From: Alopecurus myosuroides
Taxonomy: Eukaryota > Streptophyta > Magnoliopsida > Poales > Poaceae
Direction: 5' to 3'
Assembly (NCBI GenBank): GCA_028641055.1
Contig: CM054058.1
Coordinates: forward strand, 83,556,020 to 83,620,019
DNA length: 64,000 bases
Below the pieces are notes generated by a model, which was not told the DNA's origin, ran no database searches, and was given only the letters and a program-made list of their open reading frames with translations. This document shows positions 47,390-58,619 of this stretch, piece by piece. How positions within the stretch are numbered: position 1 is the first letter of the stretch; every line of letters starts with the position of its first letter. A program made the position numbers and the translations under genes.

Positions 47390-48053
47390 CTGCCCAAGCA
47401 ATCGAGTCGGCCAATCCAGCCGAAAAAACCGATACTACAACCGGGATGAACGAAAGAGAGGAGGTGGCTAGCTGTCCAACAAGCGTCGGCACATCGCAAT
47501 CACCAAAGGAGGCCAGGCGGGAGGTTCAGGCAGCAACCACTATCCCAGGCAGCGTGAGGACGACCGCCCGTGACTGAAGCCCAGATACCCTTTCGAGCAA
47601 ATGCTGGACTACCCGCCTGATCAAGTGAGAGGGCCTACCGGCTCCACCAGCACCGAATCTGGGAGGTGGCAACCGCGCCGATCCACAAGGCAGCCGCCCG
47701 GCTGACCCAGCCGGCGAGTCCCGCGACAATTACCCCCGCCGATACGGCACCTACATCAACCCCGTCATCGAACGTAATGACAAGCTCAGCACCCGAGCAC
47801 GCATAGCGTAGATGAACTCCACAGCGCCCGACGTACCCCAATACCTAGACTGGTCCGAGCAATCCGTCACCTGGAGCCGGGAGGACCACCCGAACGATCT
47901 TCCGTGGCCAGGGAGCTACTCGCTCTTGTTGGACCACATCATTGTAGCCGGCGAGCGCACCTGCACCTTCTCTCGGGTGCTCATCGACGGCGGAAGCAGC
48001 ATCAACATCCTCTACAAGGATACTGCCGACAAGCTAGGTGTCACTGAGCAATA
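47390..48053 (+). pseudogene. Gypsy gag C-terminus and aspartic protease region
   Basis: After the solo LTR the Gypsy coding sequence resumes in mixed frames. At 47812-48053 one frame encodes YLDWSEQSVTWSREDHPND and then FSRVLIDGGSSINILY, where L-I-D-G-G-S-S is the catalytic box of plant Gypsy proteases (the usual D-S/T-G-A is D-G-G-S here, as is common in this lineage). The protease cuts the gag-pol polyprotein. Reverse transcriptase and integrase, expected next, are absent. Confidence 0.75.
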
Positions 48054-48657
48054 GTACTCTGCGCCAAGAAAATAAAATTGAGTCCTCATTCCGACGGAAT
48101 GAAAAGAAAGACAGGCGGAAAGAGAACAAAACTTACTCCGAAGCTCAACCCCTATCCTTGCCAGCTCCGCCCTAAGCTTCTCGATGGCTTGGGTGAACTC
48201 CTTGGTCTCCTCAGCGGTCTTCACCGTGTCAGCTTTGTGAGGTTCCACAAGGGCCTCAAAGTCGTCCTTCTTGTTGGATGCCTCCAGCTTGGAGTTCACC
48301 TTGGTTAGCCGGTCCACCTCGTGCTGCCGCTGCTGGCTTATTTCGGCCAGCCGCTTGACCTCGGCTTCAAGCGAGGCGACGGAAGAGGCCTCCTTTAGGC
48401 AACCCGCCAGCTCCTGGCTCTCCTCTACGCCCCCAAGACACCCATTGGAGTAAAGAAACACACCAGACGGAGGACGCAAACCAAGTGAGCGGACTTACTC
48501 CGCGCGGTCTCCAAGGCTTCCCGCAGCCGATCTCGCTGGCGGCAAAATCCTTGTACTGCGCACGGAAGCCAGAAAACATCAAGAAAAGAGCCAGGCGATG
48601 AATACTATGTTTAACGATCGAAAAAATAGTGGATCGTAGAACAACACGGGCGTTCAA
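48012..48657 (-). pseudogene. antisense coiled-coil ORF of Gypsy element
   Basis: The minus strand encodes a long coiled coil: ASLEAEVKRLAEISQQRQHE, then VDRLTKVNSKLEASNKK and TKEFTQAIEKLRAELARIG. Grande/RIRE2-like plant Gypsy elements carry, between pol and the 3' LTR, an antisense gene with a putative gypsy-type domain (PF04195) followed by just such a coiled coil. Only the C-terminal part is present. Splice-like boundaries occur near 48480 and 48160. The role of this protein is not known. Confidence 0.55.
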
Positions 48658-48671
48658 CTAATTAGTTTTAA

Positions 48672-50701
48672 GAGCATCTCCAACCGCCCCCAGGAGCCCC
48701 CCTAGGGCGCCTTTTTTAGCGCAGGTTCACCGTTTTTCGCCCACTCGCGCCCCCAGTGCGTCGAATAGTGCCGTTTTAAACCATTTTAGCGCTCGGTGAA
48801 CCCAGTCCAAACCCAGCGCGTTGGGGGGCTGCTGGGGGCTCCGGCGGAAGCAAAATCGCGTCTGTGGGCCAGCATAGTCAGGCGAAGGGTGACTTTTCCA
48901 CGCCCTCTTTCCCCTCCCTCGCCCCATATCGCCCATCCTCGTTCTCTCCCTTGCCGATGTCGGCACCGCCCTTCGACCCCAAACCGCCGCGCCGTCTATA
49001 GAAGCCACTTTGCCACCGCAGCTGCCTGCCGTAGCCCCACCGTAGACACGCCAACCTCCCTCCCTCCTCTCGGCGAGCTCGCCGTTTCCAGGCGAGGGCA
49101 CAGGCAGGCGGCTCTCCAGCACGCCCATGAGGTGTTCGGCGTTTTTCCTGTTCGGCAATGGACTCCGACGATGAGGAGATGTTCGCTGCTCTGATGAACG
49201 AGGAAGCCGACGCAGCCGTCGATGACGCCAAGCACCTCATGTGCCTCGCCGCTCTCGCCGCTCTGTTTGCGCAGAACGCGAAACCCTCGGCGTGGTGGAT
49301 CAAAGTTTGGTCGCCGGAAGGGCAAAGAGAGACAACGAGTGGAGGGCTACTGTATCCGCTACGCCGACTACTTCGCTGATGCTCCATTGCAAGACGAGGC
49401 AGTGTTTTGGCGCCGATTCCGCATGAGCTGAAAGGTCTTCCTCAACATTGTCCATGTTGTTCGGGAGTTCTTCGGGAGTTCGACAGCTATTTCATTTGCA
49501 AAAAGGATTGCACCGGGACAGTTGGATTCACCTCGCTCCAGAAGTGCACTGTGGCTATGAGAATGCTTCCATACGGCGCTCCCGGCGATACCCAAGATGA
49601 CTACATGCGCATGGCTGAGTCCACTGCCTTTGAGTGTTTGAAGAGATTCTGCAAAGCAGTGGTGGAAGTGTTTGGCCCAAAATACTTGAGATCACCCAAT
49701 GATGAAGACACTCTCGGATCCTAGCACAAAATGAAGCAAGAGGATTTCCGGGAATGCTTGGAAGCATCGACTGTATGCATTGGGCATGGAAGAACTGCCC
49801 GTTTGCTTGGCAGGGGATGTACACAGGCGCGAAAGGATCTTGTAGTGTGATAATTGAGGCAGTGGCTACAGAGGACCTGTGGATTTCACACGCCTTCTTT
49901 GGAATGCCTGGAACTCACAATGACATCAACGTCCTGCAGTGATCCCCGATCTTTGGAAATCTTGTTGAAGGCCATGCCCCTCCGGTGAACTATGAAATCA
50001 ATGGCCACCAGTACAACAAGGGATACTATCTAGCGGATGGTATCTATCCAAGATGATCAACATTTGTAAAGACTATCTCCAACCCAGTACCAGGAGAAAA
50101 GCAGTCTTGGTTTGCTCAGCGCCAAGAGTCTTGCAGGAAAGATGTCGAGCGAGCATTTGGTGTGCTTCAATCTCGGTTTTCTCTTGTCCGGTACCCTGCT
50201 CTTACTTGGTCCAAGGAGCATATTTGGGAACCATACTTCAGACAGGGTCCTCTTGCAACTGTCGATCATCAGGTGCCGACAGAATGAAATGCATACCTAG
50301 CTAGGCGACAGCAGATCCGAGACCCCCAGGTGCAACAAGAGCTGTAGCGTGATCTAGTGGAGCATCTCTGGAGGCTCAAAGGCAACGCCTAGTTTCTTTT
50401 GTGCTCAAAACTTGTTTAACTATGTTGAAATATTTGGTTTTCGGCGATTTGTGTGACAAACTTTGTGATAAATATATGTTTTGTGCCGAAATCATGCCGA
50501 ATTAGGTCGAATTTAATCAAATTTGTGGGAAAACAGTCGAAACTTTGCAAATTCGGCCGAAAATGAACCGTCCGGCGCACTTTGACTGGATACGCGGCTG
50601 GGAAGCGGTTCCCCCAGGACGAAAAATAGCGCCGAAGGTCCCGGGAGACCCTATTTAGCGCCGGAAATGACCCGTGGGGGGCGAAACGGCTGCAGATGGT
50701 C
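48672..50701 (+). mobile_element. PIF/Harbinger transposon with TAA target duplication
   Basis: The terminal inverted repeats GAGCATCTCCAACCG (left) and GACCATCTGCAGCCG (complement of the right end) match at 12 of 15 positions. TAA flanks both sides (48669-48671, 50702-50704), the TWA target typical of this superfamily. The 2030-bp element contains a decayed DDE transposase gene. Confidence 0.9.
49158..50348 (+). pseudogene. Harbinger DDE transposase, multiply interrupted
   Basis: Starts MDSDDEEMFAALMNEEADAA. DDE motifs are recognisable across frames: [19 protein letters not shown] (first Asp), [15 protein letters not shown] (second Asp) and KDVERAFGVLQSRFSLVRYP (Glu). In-frame stops fall at 49429 (TGA, expected CGA in FRMSRKVFLNIV), 49940 (TGA, expected CGA after NDINVLQ) and 50054 (TGA, expected TGG). 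There are frame changes near 49310, 49460 and 49715. The enzyme would cut and paste the element. This copy is dead and cannot mobilise itself. The separate Myb-like partner protein of autonomous elements is not present. Confidence 0.85.
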
Positions 50702-50704
50702 TAA

Positions 50705-50889
50705 GACGGGACAACCCCGTTAGAGGCCAGCACTAGGATGGGCCGAGCCCCATATTGGATTGTGTAGGCGGCAGCACTATGCAACGCCGCTAGAAGCGGT
50801 TTTTAGGAGCGCCCCCTCTGTCCCCGTCCAGATCCATCGACTCAACTGGACTGCCACTAGATCCAGCAGGGATCTATATCGAGCGATCC
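50705..50889 (+). promoter_or_regulatory. truncated upstream region of the dioxygenase gene
   Basis: Only 185 bp separate the Harbinger target site from the start codon. The segment has CCATATTGG and TCTATATCGAG but no clear TATA box at a normal distance. Its match to any other copy of the locus was not found, so the native promoter may lie beyond the transposon or be lost. Confidence 0.35.
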
Positions 50890-51903
50890 ATGGAGCAGCA
50901 GGCGGCGCATGCTGAGCACGAACTGGAGGAGCTGGAGCTGCCTACGCTGGACCTCGAGGACGCGGAGTCCAGTAGCTTCACGGAGCAGCTGGTGGCGGCG
51001 TGCCGGGACCCGGGCGTGTTCCGGCTGGTCAGCCACGGCGTCCCAGGCGACCTCACCGCCCGCCTATTCAGGCTTGCTCGCGACCTCCTGGAACTGGAGA
51101 CGGCGAAGAAGACCAAGCTGCCCGGCTACTTCTGGGGCACGCCGGCGCTGTCGCTTCCCGTCAAGGAGCTCAACTGGGTCGAGGGGCTCCACGTCTCTCC
51201 CGACGCCGACGGCCATTCCGATGCTGATGTCGGAGAATACGACGAGGGCGCCTACTCGTCGTTCAGGAAGGTGGTGACGGCGGAGTACGTGCCACACATG
51301 GCGCGCATCGCCAGAAAGCTGTTCGACGCTCTGGCAGGCAGCAAGGAGCTGGGCCTCGACGCGCAGCGGAGGGCGTCGTACCTGGACGAGCGCGGCGGCA
51401 CTTTCCGTGCGTACCGCTACCCGGCGTGCGACCCCGTCGGGCGGTACCTGGGGATGGAGCCGCACACGGACAGCTCCGTGCTGTCCATCCTGAACCAGGA
51501 CCCCGTCGGCGGCCTGCAGGTGCTGCGACGGCGTGGAGATGGCGACGAGCAGGGCAGGTGGTGCCGGGTGCGGCCGGTGGAGGGGACGCTGGTGGTGAAC
51601 CTGGGCGACATGATTCAGGCCATGAGCGGCGACGCGTACCGGAGCGCGGAGCACAGGGTGGTGGCGCCGCCCGCGGGGACGGAGCGGATGTCGCTCTGCT
51701 ACTTCGCGTTCCCGCAGGAGGACGCCGTCATCGTCGCCAACTCCCGCGGCGACGACGATGGCAATGAGCAAAGGTATAGGGGGTTCAGCTACCGGGAGTT
51801 CCGCGAGCAGGTGCAGGCCGACATCAAGGCCACCGGCGCCAAGGTCGGGCTCGCCCGCTTCCGCCTCAATCGGTCGACGGCCTCCTGTTGCCTGACCGAG
51901 TGA
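50890..51903 (+). CDS. 2-oxoglutarate/Fe(II)-dependent dioxygenase, GA2-oxidase-like
   Basis: An uninterrupted 337-residue frame starts at ATGGAGCAGC in a good plant context (ATCCATGG). The DIOX_N region is at about residues 15-130 (LPTLDLED, FRLVSHGVP, GYFWGTPALSLPVKELNWVE). The 2OG-Fe(II) oxygenase domain is at about 170-275: iron ligands H192, D194 (PHTDSS) and H255 (AEHRVV), and the 2-oxoglutarate-binding pair R266/S268 (RMS). The C-terminus RYRGFSYREFREQVQADIKA and the WG-P and W-E-HV motifs resemble C20-type gibberellin 2-oxidases, which inactivate gibberellins by 2-beta hydroxylation. Related dioxygenases act on auxin or other metabolites, so the substrate is inferred. It has no intron, whereas many relatives have one or two. 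A broken relative lies at 13456. The stop codon lies in a TGAC repeat. Confidence 0.9.
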   Translation: MEQQAAHAEHELEELELPTLDLEDAESSSFTEQLVAACRDPGVFRLVSHGVPGDLTARLFRLARDLLELETAKKTKLPGYFWGTPALSLPVKELNWVEGLHVSPDADGHSDADVGEYDEGAYSSFRKVVTAEYVPHMARIARKLFDALAGSKELGLDAQRRASYLDERGGTFRAYRYPACDPVGRYLGMEPHTDSSVLSILNQDPVGGLQVLRRRGDGDEQGRWCRVRPVEGTLVVNLGDMIQAMSGDAYRSAEHRVVAPPAGTERMSLCYFAFPQEDAVIVANSRGDDDGNEQRYRGFSYREFREQVQADIKATGAKVGLARFRLNRSTASCCLTE

Positions 51904-51920
51904 CTGACTGACTGACTGAT
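51901..51920 (+). repeat. TGAC microsatellite at the dioxygenase stop codon
   Basis: The stop TGA is the first unit of TGACTGACTGACTGACTGA. Other frames would also meet TGA within a few codons, so slippage here would hardly alter the protein. Confidence 0.8.
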
Positions 51921-54430
51921 GAGGCAATTGCAGCAGTTAGGCACAACAACCAAATTCCTCTTGATTTGCTTGAAAACATCAGACGGATGTTTCGACTCCG
52001 CTGAATGAAAAGGCAAGCTTCGCTCTTGTTCGGGCAAGTGATGGAGCATGGAAGAAGGTTGTGCAGATATGCTCCTACTGGGTCAGTAGTACTCTGTTCC
52101 ATTACGCAAGGCGTATATGACTTCCGAGATTCAGTCGTTCGAACAGAAATGAATATAACAGAATTCTGTTACACAAAATTGATAATGTCGGCTTCTTATT
52201 CAGATCGCTCATTTACCATTGTTATCTTGTAATTACTTCAAATCTCGTACTTGTATAGCAAAAAAAAAATACTCCATACACCATACATTGAGCAATCAAA
52301 GTTAGTGTTGGCTTTCATCAAGGCGAAAGAAACAAAGAAAAGAATGTGCAGGTATTTAATTGGTTGTTGAAAATGCTCCCTCTCAGCCGGATAGCAAGTG
52401 TATTTGGATTACCCCGTTCGCTCTTGAATGAACGACAGTGACACGATATCATTCACTATAATTTGTTTGCGGTCCATCCATGGACATTCCCCTAGTGTCA
52501 ATATCTCCTAGTGTGTGTTTATGTCTAGTTAATAGTAATATTGATAAAAATAAACTCTCACATAACAAGTTAATATATCACCTTCTAAACCCCCAAAATT
52601 AAGTGGCCAAGCCCAGCCTCATGTCTCGGTGACGATCCGCTATGCTCTGGTGGTGCCAGATAGGAGAAAAAACAGAGAGCATCTTATATTGCACCACTTA
52701 CGTGTACCTTAGAGTTTTCTTTCTAGTAACATCTTATGTAGACATTCATGCTATGCTCTAGAAGCATCTAATACGATATTTTTTCATTGAAGCCCTTATA
52801 AGTACTAACAGAAACAACTAGATATGTGAACGCATATTATCACACTATAGATAATGTTACAAGAACCTACGGATGAGAGGAATTTAGTTTTTATGTAGTT
52901 CAGGTAAATTAAGAATCTCATAGATGAAAAATATCCATATTAGAATTATTGTTTAAACACTAATATAATTCATGAAAATACTTCTATTTTAACAGTAATC
53001 AACTTGTAAATATATATATATATATAAGAAATGTTCAAACCAATAATATCTTAATAATACTCGCTATGTTCCACAATATAAGCATCTTTTTTAGAAAACT
53101 AGCTTATCTGGCTAAGTAGACTTACATTATGGAACATAGGGAGTAGCTTATTTTGCTTGTAGTAATAATCATAACAATGTGATAATAATAATAAATATCA
53201 ATTAGTTTAGTACATAATTGATATTTATTACTATTATGACATTTTATTTATATTACGAAGAATTAATTTTAATTTTTTATCATAATATACTAATTTTGTT
53301 CCCTTCTCGAAAATACTATAAAATTATAATAATATAAAGAACTATATCCCTTATGTTACCAAATATATAGTTCATATTTCCTTTTTTCTCCAAGTTTAAA
53401 GGGCGCATAGAGATATTCTACACTCTTCCATCTAATTAAAATAATGATGTATTTTTTTCTATTTTTTGTGATTTTTTATTTAGTTAAAATTCTAGGTTCA
53501 CTTTTTTATATTTATTTTATTTGTTGTATTTTCCAATGTTTAGTTTTCTTTATCTTTTACTTGAATTTATATTTTGAAATGTTTCTATTACAATAAATAT
53601 ATGATCATATTTATTAGATATGCGGACAATGATTATTAAGAGTGACGTACATTAACATTTAATTTTGAAGCGTAATAAGTACTCTTAATACATAAATTAT
53701 TATTTTTAGATGTGTTAATCTTTTTTAGTCACAAGTTCTTTTCTTTGAAACGATGAATATTTTCAGTTAGTATCAATAAAGTTTTATGTCGACACAATCT
53801 ATATTTACACTTTTGTTTTCTCATTCGAGGAACATTTTTCACTAGTAGTGTGAATATTCATTTTATTTAATAGACAGGAGAAAATCTCCTAAACTGTATG
53901 CACAATATTTACCAAGTAGCATTTTTCCCATTCTTATTGAACTGATTTTTAATGCTTGATCTCATCAAAGTGACATCTAACGGTGTATCATTATATAAAA
54001 TAGTAAAATTTCACAAAACTTACATTCAAAACCTTTAAAATATGTACACAATGTTATTTTTTGTACTTAATTGGAATTAGATTACATAACTAGTATAGAG
54101 AGTGGTTATTTTTTGTGAGAATTAGAAAGTGGTGATTACAAGGTACATGAAGAAGCCAAATGTCAATACATGATTCATTTCATGCAAATTAAAGTTCATC
54201 AACCTCATTGGTTGGTGTTATTGTAAACATTAAGAGTGAGTCTATTTGAATGTAATATAATTAGTTAGTTGTAGAAGCGATTTAAAGTTAGGAATCATCC
54301 GAAGAAACTTGAGTCATGTTTTGCATTTTTAAAACTTTTTTAGCATAAAAAGTTACGAAATAAATTGATCAATTACATATCTATATGCTAGAGTAGTTTT
54401 TTACTTATAGTCTAAGGATTATTTAGTAAA
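51921..54430 (+). repeat. dioxygenase 3'-flank block B
   Basis: Diverged relative of blocks A1, A2 and C, without the solo LTR. Shared landmarks are GCAGCAGTTAGGCACAACAA, TTGATAATGTCGGCTT, the CTCATGTCTCGGTGA region, the AT hairpin (53181-53238) and GATCAATTACATATCTAT. AT-rich, no credible open frame. Confidence 0.75.
53060..53143. mobile_element. Stowaway-like MITE with TA target duplication
   Basis: An 84-bp palindrome with ends CTCGCTATGTTCCACAATAT and its near-complement ATTATGGAACATAGGGAG, flanked by TA (53058-53059 and 53144-53145). Blocks A and C lack it at the equivalent site (near 22572, CATAAATAGCTGATTTTGC). Confidence 0.85.
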
Positions 54431-55924
54431 AATGGGAAACTTTCACTAGTAGGAGAATGCTTTTTAGTGGGAACAAAATATAGAGCACTATTGAGTTACC
54501 GCTGGCAAACACCTTAATTCGTTCGTTAGTGAAGTTCAAAATATTAAATTTTCAAAATAAATGTTTTCCCATTTATTTTTTGAAAATTTCAAAACAATTG
54601 AATTCTTGAACGGTTTAATCGCAGGGAAGGGTAGGTTTTTCTTTTTTCTTTATTTCAATTTAAATAGTCCACTTGCCCATCGGTCACCCATCTTTAGACT
54701 ACTCTAGCCCCAGCACGCATAACATCTTAGTTCCTTCCCTATGAGTTACCATATAAAAAACTCATACTTTGTTGACAATATAGTCATATCTATCTTATTA
54801 ACCAGTCACACTTTGCTGTCACACGCTTTTATTTTTTGGATCCAAAAAATATTTAAGTGAACAAAAATTAATAAATAATAATAATCTTGAATTCTAATAG
54901 CAATAAAATAAATTTGAATATTTTTGGCAACTTTTCAATTAATATTGAATAATTCATATCTACAAATTGGTAAATCGGAATTCGAAAAATGATATGTCTA
55001 AAGAGTGTGGATTTGTTACCCTCCGGTGAAAATACCCCCAGGTTAGTTGCCGTCAGATGCAGACCTCGAGAGTCGGTCTAGCCAGTCCAGCGGAAAACTA
55101 ATTTGCGGATATTAGGTAATCATCTTACTTAGTTTCCTAAATTTTGGCTGAGCTAGCACGATCATTGTCAGACTTTATGAGTTCATCTCATCTACCATTA
55201 ATTGTCTAGACAGGGTAAGTTACCTGCTCACACTGACCAACCTGTCCTCACGAGTGACTCCTTGCCGCAACTGACGACCCATATGGTTCGTGGACATGTG
55301 CAAAATGGACACACTATAAAATCGAACAAAAAATCTTATCGATAGTTGCATGCACTTGAAGTTAAAACGCCAAAAACTATACCATCATTGAGACGTTTCA
55401 ACATATAAAATCTGCAACATTCGATGCATGCCTAGATATTTAGTACATTTATACGATCCTTGGTTAACATTTGACCGTGTATGGTTTTTGTTCAAACATT
55501 GCTTTGACTATGGCCTCACCCGGTACCTCAATGATGTCGCATCCTGCTTCAAGACACATATAGTGTGGTCCCAAAAAATTAGGTTGTGTGTGTCAACAGC
55601 TTTGCAGAGAGGGGGCTAATTAAGGATTAGCTTACTTGAGGTACGTGAGAATCTCAAGTACTGATCGGACGATAATGGGCAGGGTGGTATTGCCCACGGG
55701 CAGCAACTCCACATTTCCGTATGTCTAAATTGATTAGAAAAATGAGAGAAGTCCAAATATTACATCCATATCATATTTTTAAATATTTTTTATTTTTAAA
55801 ATAACTTTGTTTGACCATAGTTTGATTTTTTATAATTTTTCAATTTTGTAGAAAAAAATCTTCTTTTCAATATAACTTTTTTTCCTCTTTGAATTTGGCG
55901 AATCTGAGAAAACCTCACCGCGTA
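54431..55924. other. unassigned AT-rich interval
   Basis: About 1.5 kb without a credible gene. It holds a CACTAGTAGGAGAATG motif at 54446 that resembles a CACTA end but has no partner, the 5S-like fragment at 54682-54733, and an inverted pair of AAAATTTTCAAAATAAATG-like sequences near 54540-54600. Confidence 0.5.
54682..54733 (-). ncRNA. 5S rRNA-derived fragment (not a functional 5S gene)
   Basis: The plus strand reads GGTCACCCATC, then ACTACTCTAGCCC, AGCACGC and TAAC...AGTTCC. This is the complement of the middle of plant 5S rRNA, covering the internal promoter boxes (AGTTAAGCGTGCT...GATGGGTGACC). The outer parts of 5S are missing or unrecognisable. Cassandra TRIM retrotransposons and SINE3-type elements carry such 5S-like sequence; either could be the source. 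LTR ends were not identified. Confidence 0.65.
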
Positions 55925-58505
55925 AAGTCTTCCATTATGCAAGGCCTATTGACTTCTGAGATTCAGCATTTGAACAGGAATCAATATTACAAGGATAATG
56001 TTAAACAAAATTGATAATGTAGGTTTTTGTATTTAAATCTTAGCTTTATAAATTCTATCTTGTAAATGCTGTCAAAACAATTACTTCAAATCTCATACTT
56101 ACATAGTCAAGAAAAAAAATTCCATAACTCATACATCATATAATTAAGAACCAAAGTGAGTCTTGGCTTTCATCAAGGAGAAAGAAATAAATAATGTGAA
56201 GGTACTTAATTCGTTGAAAATGACCCCTATCAACGGGAAAAAAATATTAACCTAATTACTCCATGTGTTCCTGAATGGCAGATGGTGATCCATTATAATT
56301 CACTGGAATTTGTGTGCGGTTCATCCTAGAAAATTTACATCATGTCAATATCTACTAGTATTCCACATGCTTAGTAGTAATATTAATTAACTAACCTTTC
56401 ATATAGCGTATGAATAAATTACCATCTAACCCGAGGAATGGAATGGCCAAGTCCAACCTCACGTCTCGATAAACCATCTTTTATGCTTGGTAATCGTTGT
56501 TCTAGTGCCAGCTAGGAGAATAAACGGATAACAACCTATATTGTCGCATGTCTCGTGTACCATAGATTTTTCTTGCAAGCTAAATCTTAGTTAGCATGCA
56601 TATTGTGTTGTAGAAGTTCCTAATACGATATTTTCTCAACCTATTACTCTTTAGATCCCATACATATATTTATAGATACAACTATATATGAGGCTATATA
56701 ACAACAGTATGGACACATGGGAGTGGTACAATATATACGTGGGTGAAAGGAACTTGTTTTAATGTAATTTAGGTAAATGAGAGAATAACGTCATTGAAAA
56801 TAATCTAGTTATACTTATTCTCTAAAAGACCAATATAATGCATGAAAATACTTATAGTTTGACACAAATAAACTTGCCAATATATATGTTAGAAATGTTC
56901 AAAACCAATGATATCCTACTAAATAGATGATTTTGCTAGTATTAATCATCAAGAAAATGCCATAATAATAACAAATATTTGTTCATTTATTGCTTAACTA
57001 ATATTTATTATTATTATGACATTTTATATTACACTAGGTAAAAATTGGCTGATATATTTATTTTAGATAATTATAATATACTTCCTTCAAACCCTTTGTG
57101 GAAATTCTATAAAACTAGAATACATTATAGAACATATCACCTATTTCTAAAATATTGGTTTATAGTTCCCTTTTTTTCATGTTTTAGTGCGCATGGTGTG
57201 ATTCTAGACCCATATGTGCAATTAAATCTTGATCTATTTTTTCAAATTTTATTTTGGTAATCCTTTTTGGCCTTTTAAATTTCCCCTTTAGTTAAATTAT
57301 CTTACTTTCTAGTTACATTTTCTATTAATTTTGTTTTATTTACCTATTTTTTATTCCATTTTATATTTTTCTCTCGTAATAAATATATGAGGTGTGTGAA
57401 CCCTCCTTCTTAAGAGTGATGATCACTATTTTTAAAAATGTATAATAAATGCTCTTAATACATACGCTCTTTTTATGAGATGTGTGAACTCTTTTAAGTG
57501 ACGAACATTTGTTCTAAAATACCATATATTTTTCAGTTATTGTATATATAGCTTGAAGACGATCTAGTGACACCAGAGGTGCGTGACCACGCTCCTATTT
57601 TACGAGCCCCACACAATTGGGGGAAAATTGATCGCCCCACAAAAACGACAGAATGTTGCCGTTGTAGCACAAAAAGAGCAATGAAACAGATTCAATATAA
57701 AGTTTTCTTACCCAAAGTTAGCGCATGTAAGCCTTTGTCAAAAAGTCTACGCCTAAAAGTTAAAGCCCCAAAATATGACAAAACGTATATTTTTTATTCT
57801 AAAACCATTTTCTACACCAAAATCCATGTTCTGCAAGTAAAGCAAGTTCACGCACCCCCTTTCACCAAAAGGCCTCTCGGCATGTAAATTCTACCAAACT
57901 ACATGCACAATTTTTATCAAGGAGATTTTTTCTTGGCTTATTAAACTAATCTTTAAGATCCAATTTCATTAAAGTGACTTCCAGCGATGTCTTATTTTTT
58001 TATTGTAACAAAAGCTCATAAAACTTTTATCTGCAAAATAGTTAAAAATATGTACATAGTTTTATTTGCTAGTTCTTAATTGTAACCGAAGTACATAACT
58101 AATAGACAATTATGATGACAAGGTCCAAGAAGAAGCTAAATTCCTATTGATGATTCATTCAGTGAAAATTGTATTACATGTGTCTCAGTCATGTGTTGTT
58201 ATTGTTATCACCAAGGGATACATTATATGTAGTATGGTTAGTTAGTTGTACAACTGAGTGATTTAAAACCGGTCCAAAGACATATGGATCATAGCTTGCA
58301 TATTTCCTAAAACTTTTTAGGGCATAGCAAGATTCAAATAAAAATTTATCAACTACTACCTCCGTTCCAAAATGTAAGCCTTTTTAGCAAGCTAAACTAG
58401 TTTGCCAAAAAGGCTTACATTTTGGAATGGAGGGAGTACATGCTTATTTTTGGGCTTTATATACTGAATGCAGATTTGTGGAGCTAGCGCATCAATGTAA
58501 AGCTT
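55925..58505 (+). repeat. dioxygenase 3'-flank block C
   Basis: Aligns with 21592-23248 and 27904-28735 and carries the empty site of the solo LTR near 57587 (GTGACCACGCTCCTATTTTA). It lacks the dioxygenase coding end and the first 500 bp of block A1. The hairpin is at 56961-57018. Non-coding. Confidence 0.8.
58356..58436. mobile_element. Stowaway MITE with TA target duplication
   Basis: An 81-bp palindrome CTACCTCCGTTCCAAAATGT...ACATTTTGGAATGGAGGGAG flanked by TA (58354-58355, 58437-58438). Block A has the empty site CAACTACATGC near 28650. Confidence 0.9.
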
Positions 58506-58619
58506 GGGTGCAATTGTTTGAAATTTTCTAATTTGAATCTTAAAAAATGCAATTGTTCTAGACATTTTATGGAAGTTAGAATGGTTCTGGAAAGTTTTGG
58601 AGGAGACAATAAATTTTTG

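Noticed and set aside
48796..49194. A 132-codon plus-strand frame at the start of the Harbinger element
   Set aside because: It overlaps the transposase leader and N-terminus in another frame and shows no domain.
51064..51927. A 287-codon minus-strand frame
   Set aside because: Antisense shadow of the GC-rich dioxygenase gene.
53835..53850. CACTAGTAGTG as a CACTA end in block B
   Set aside because: A chance palindrome with no subterminal repeats and no partner.
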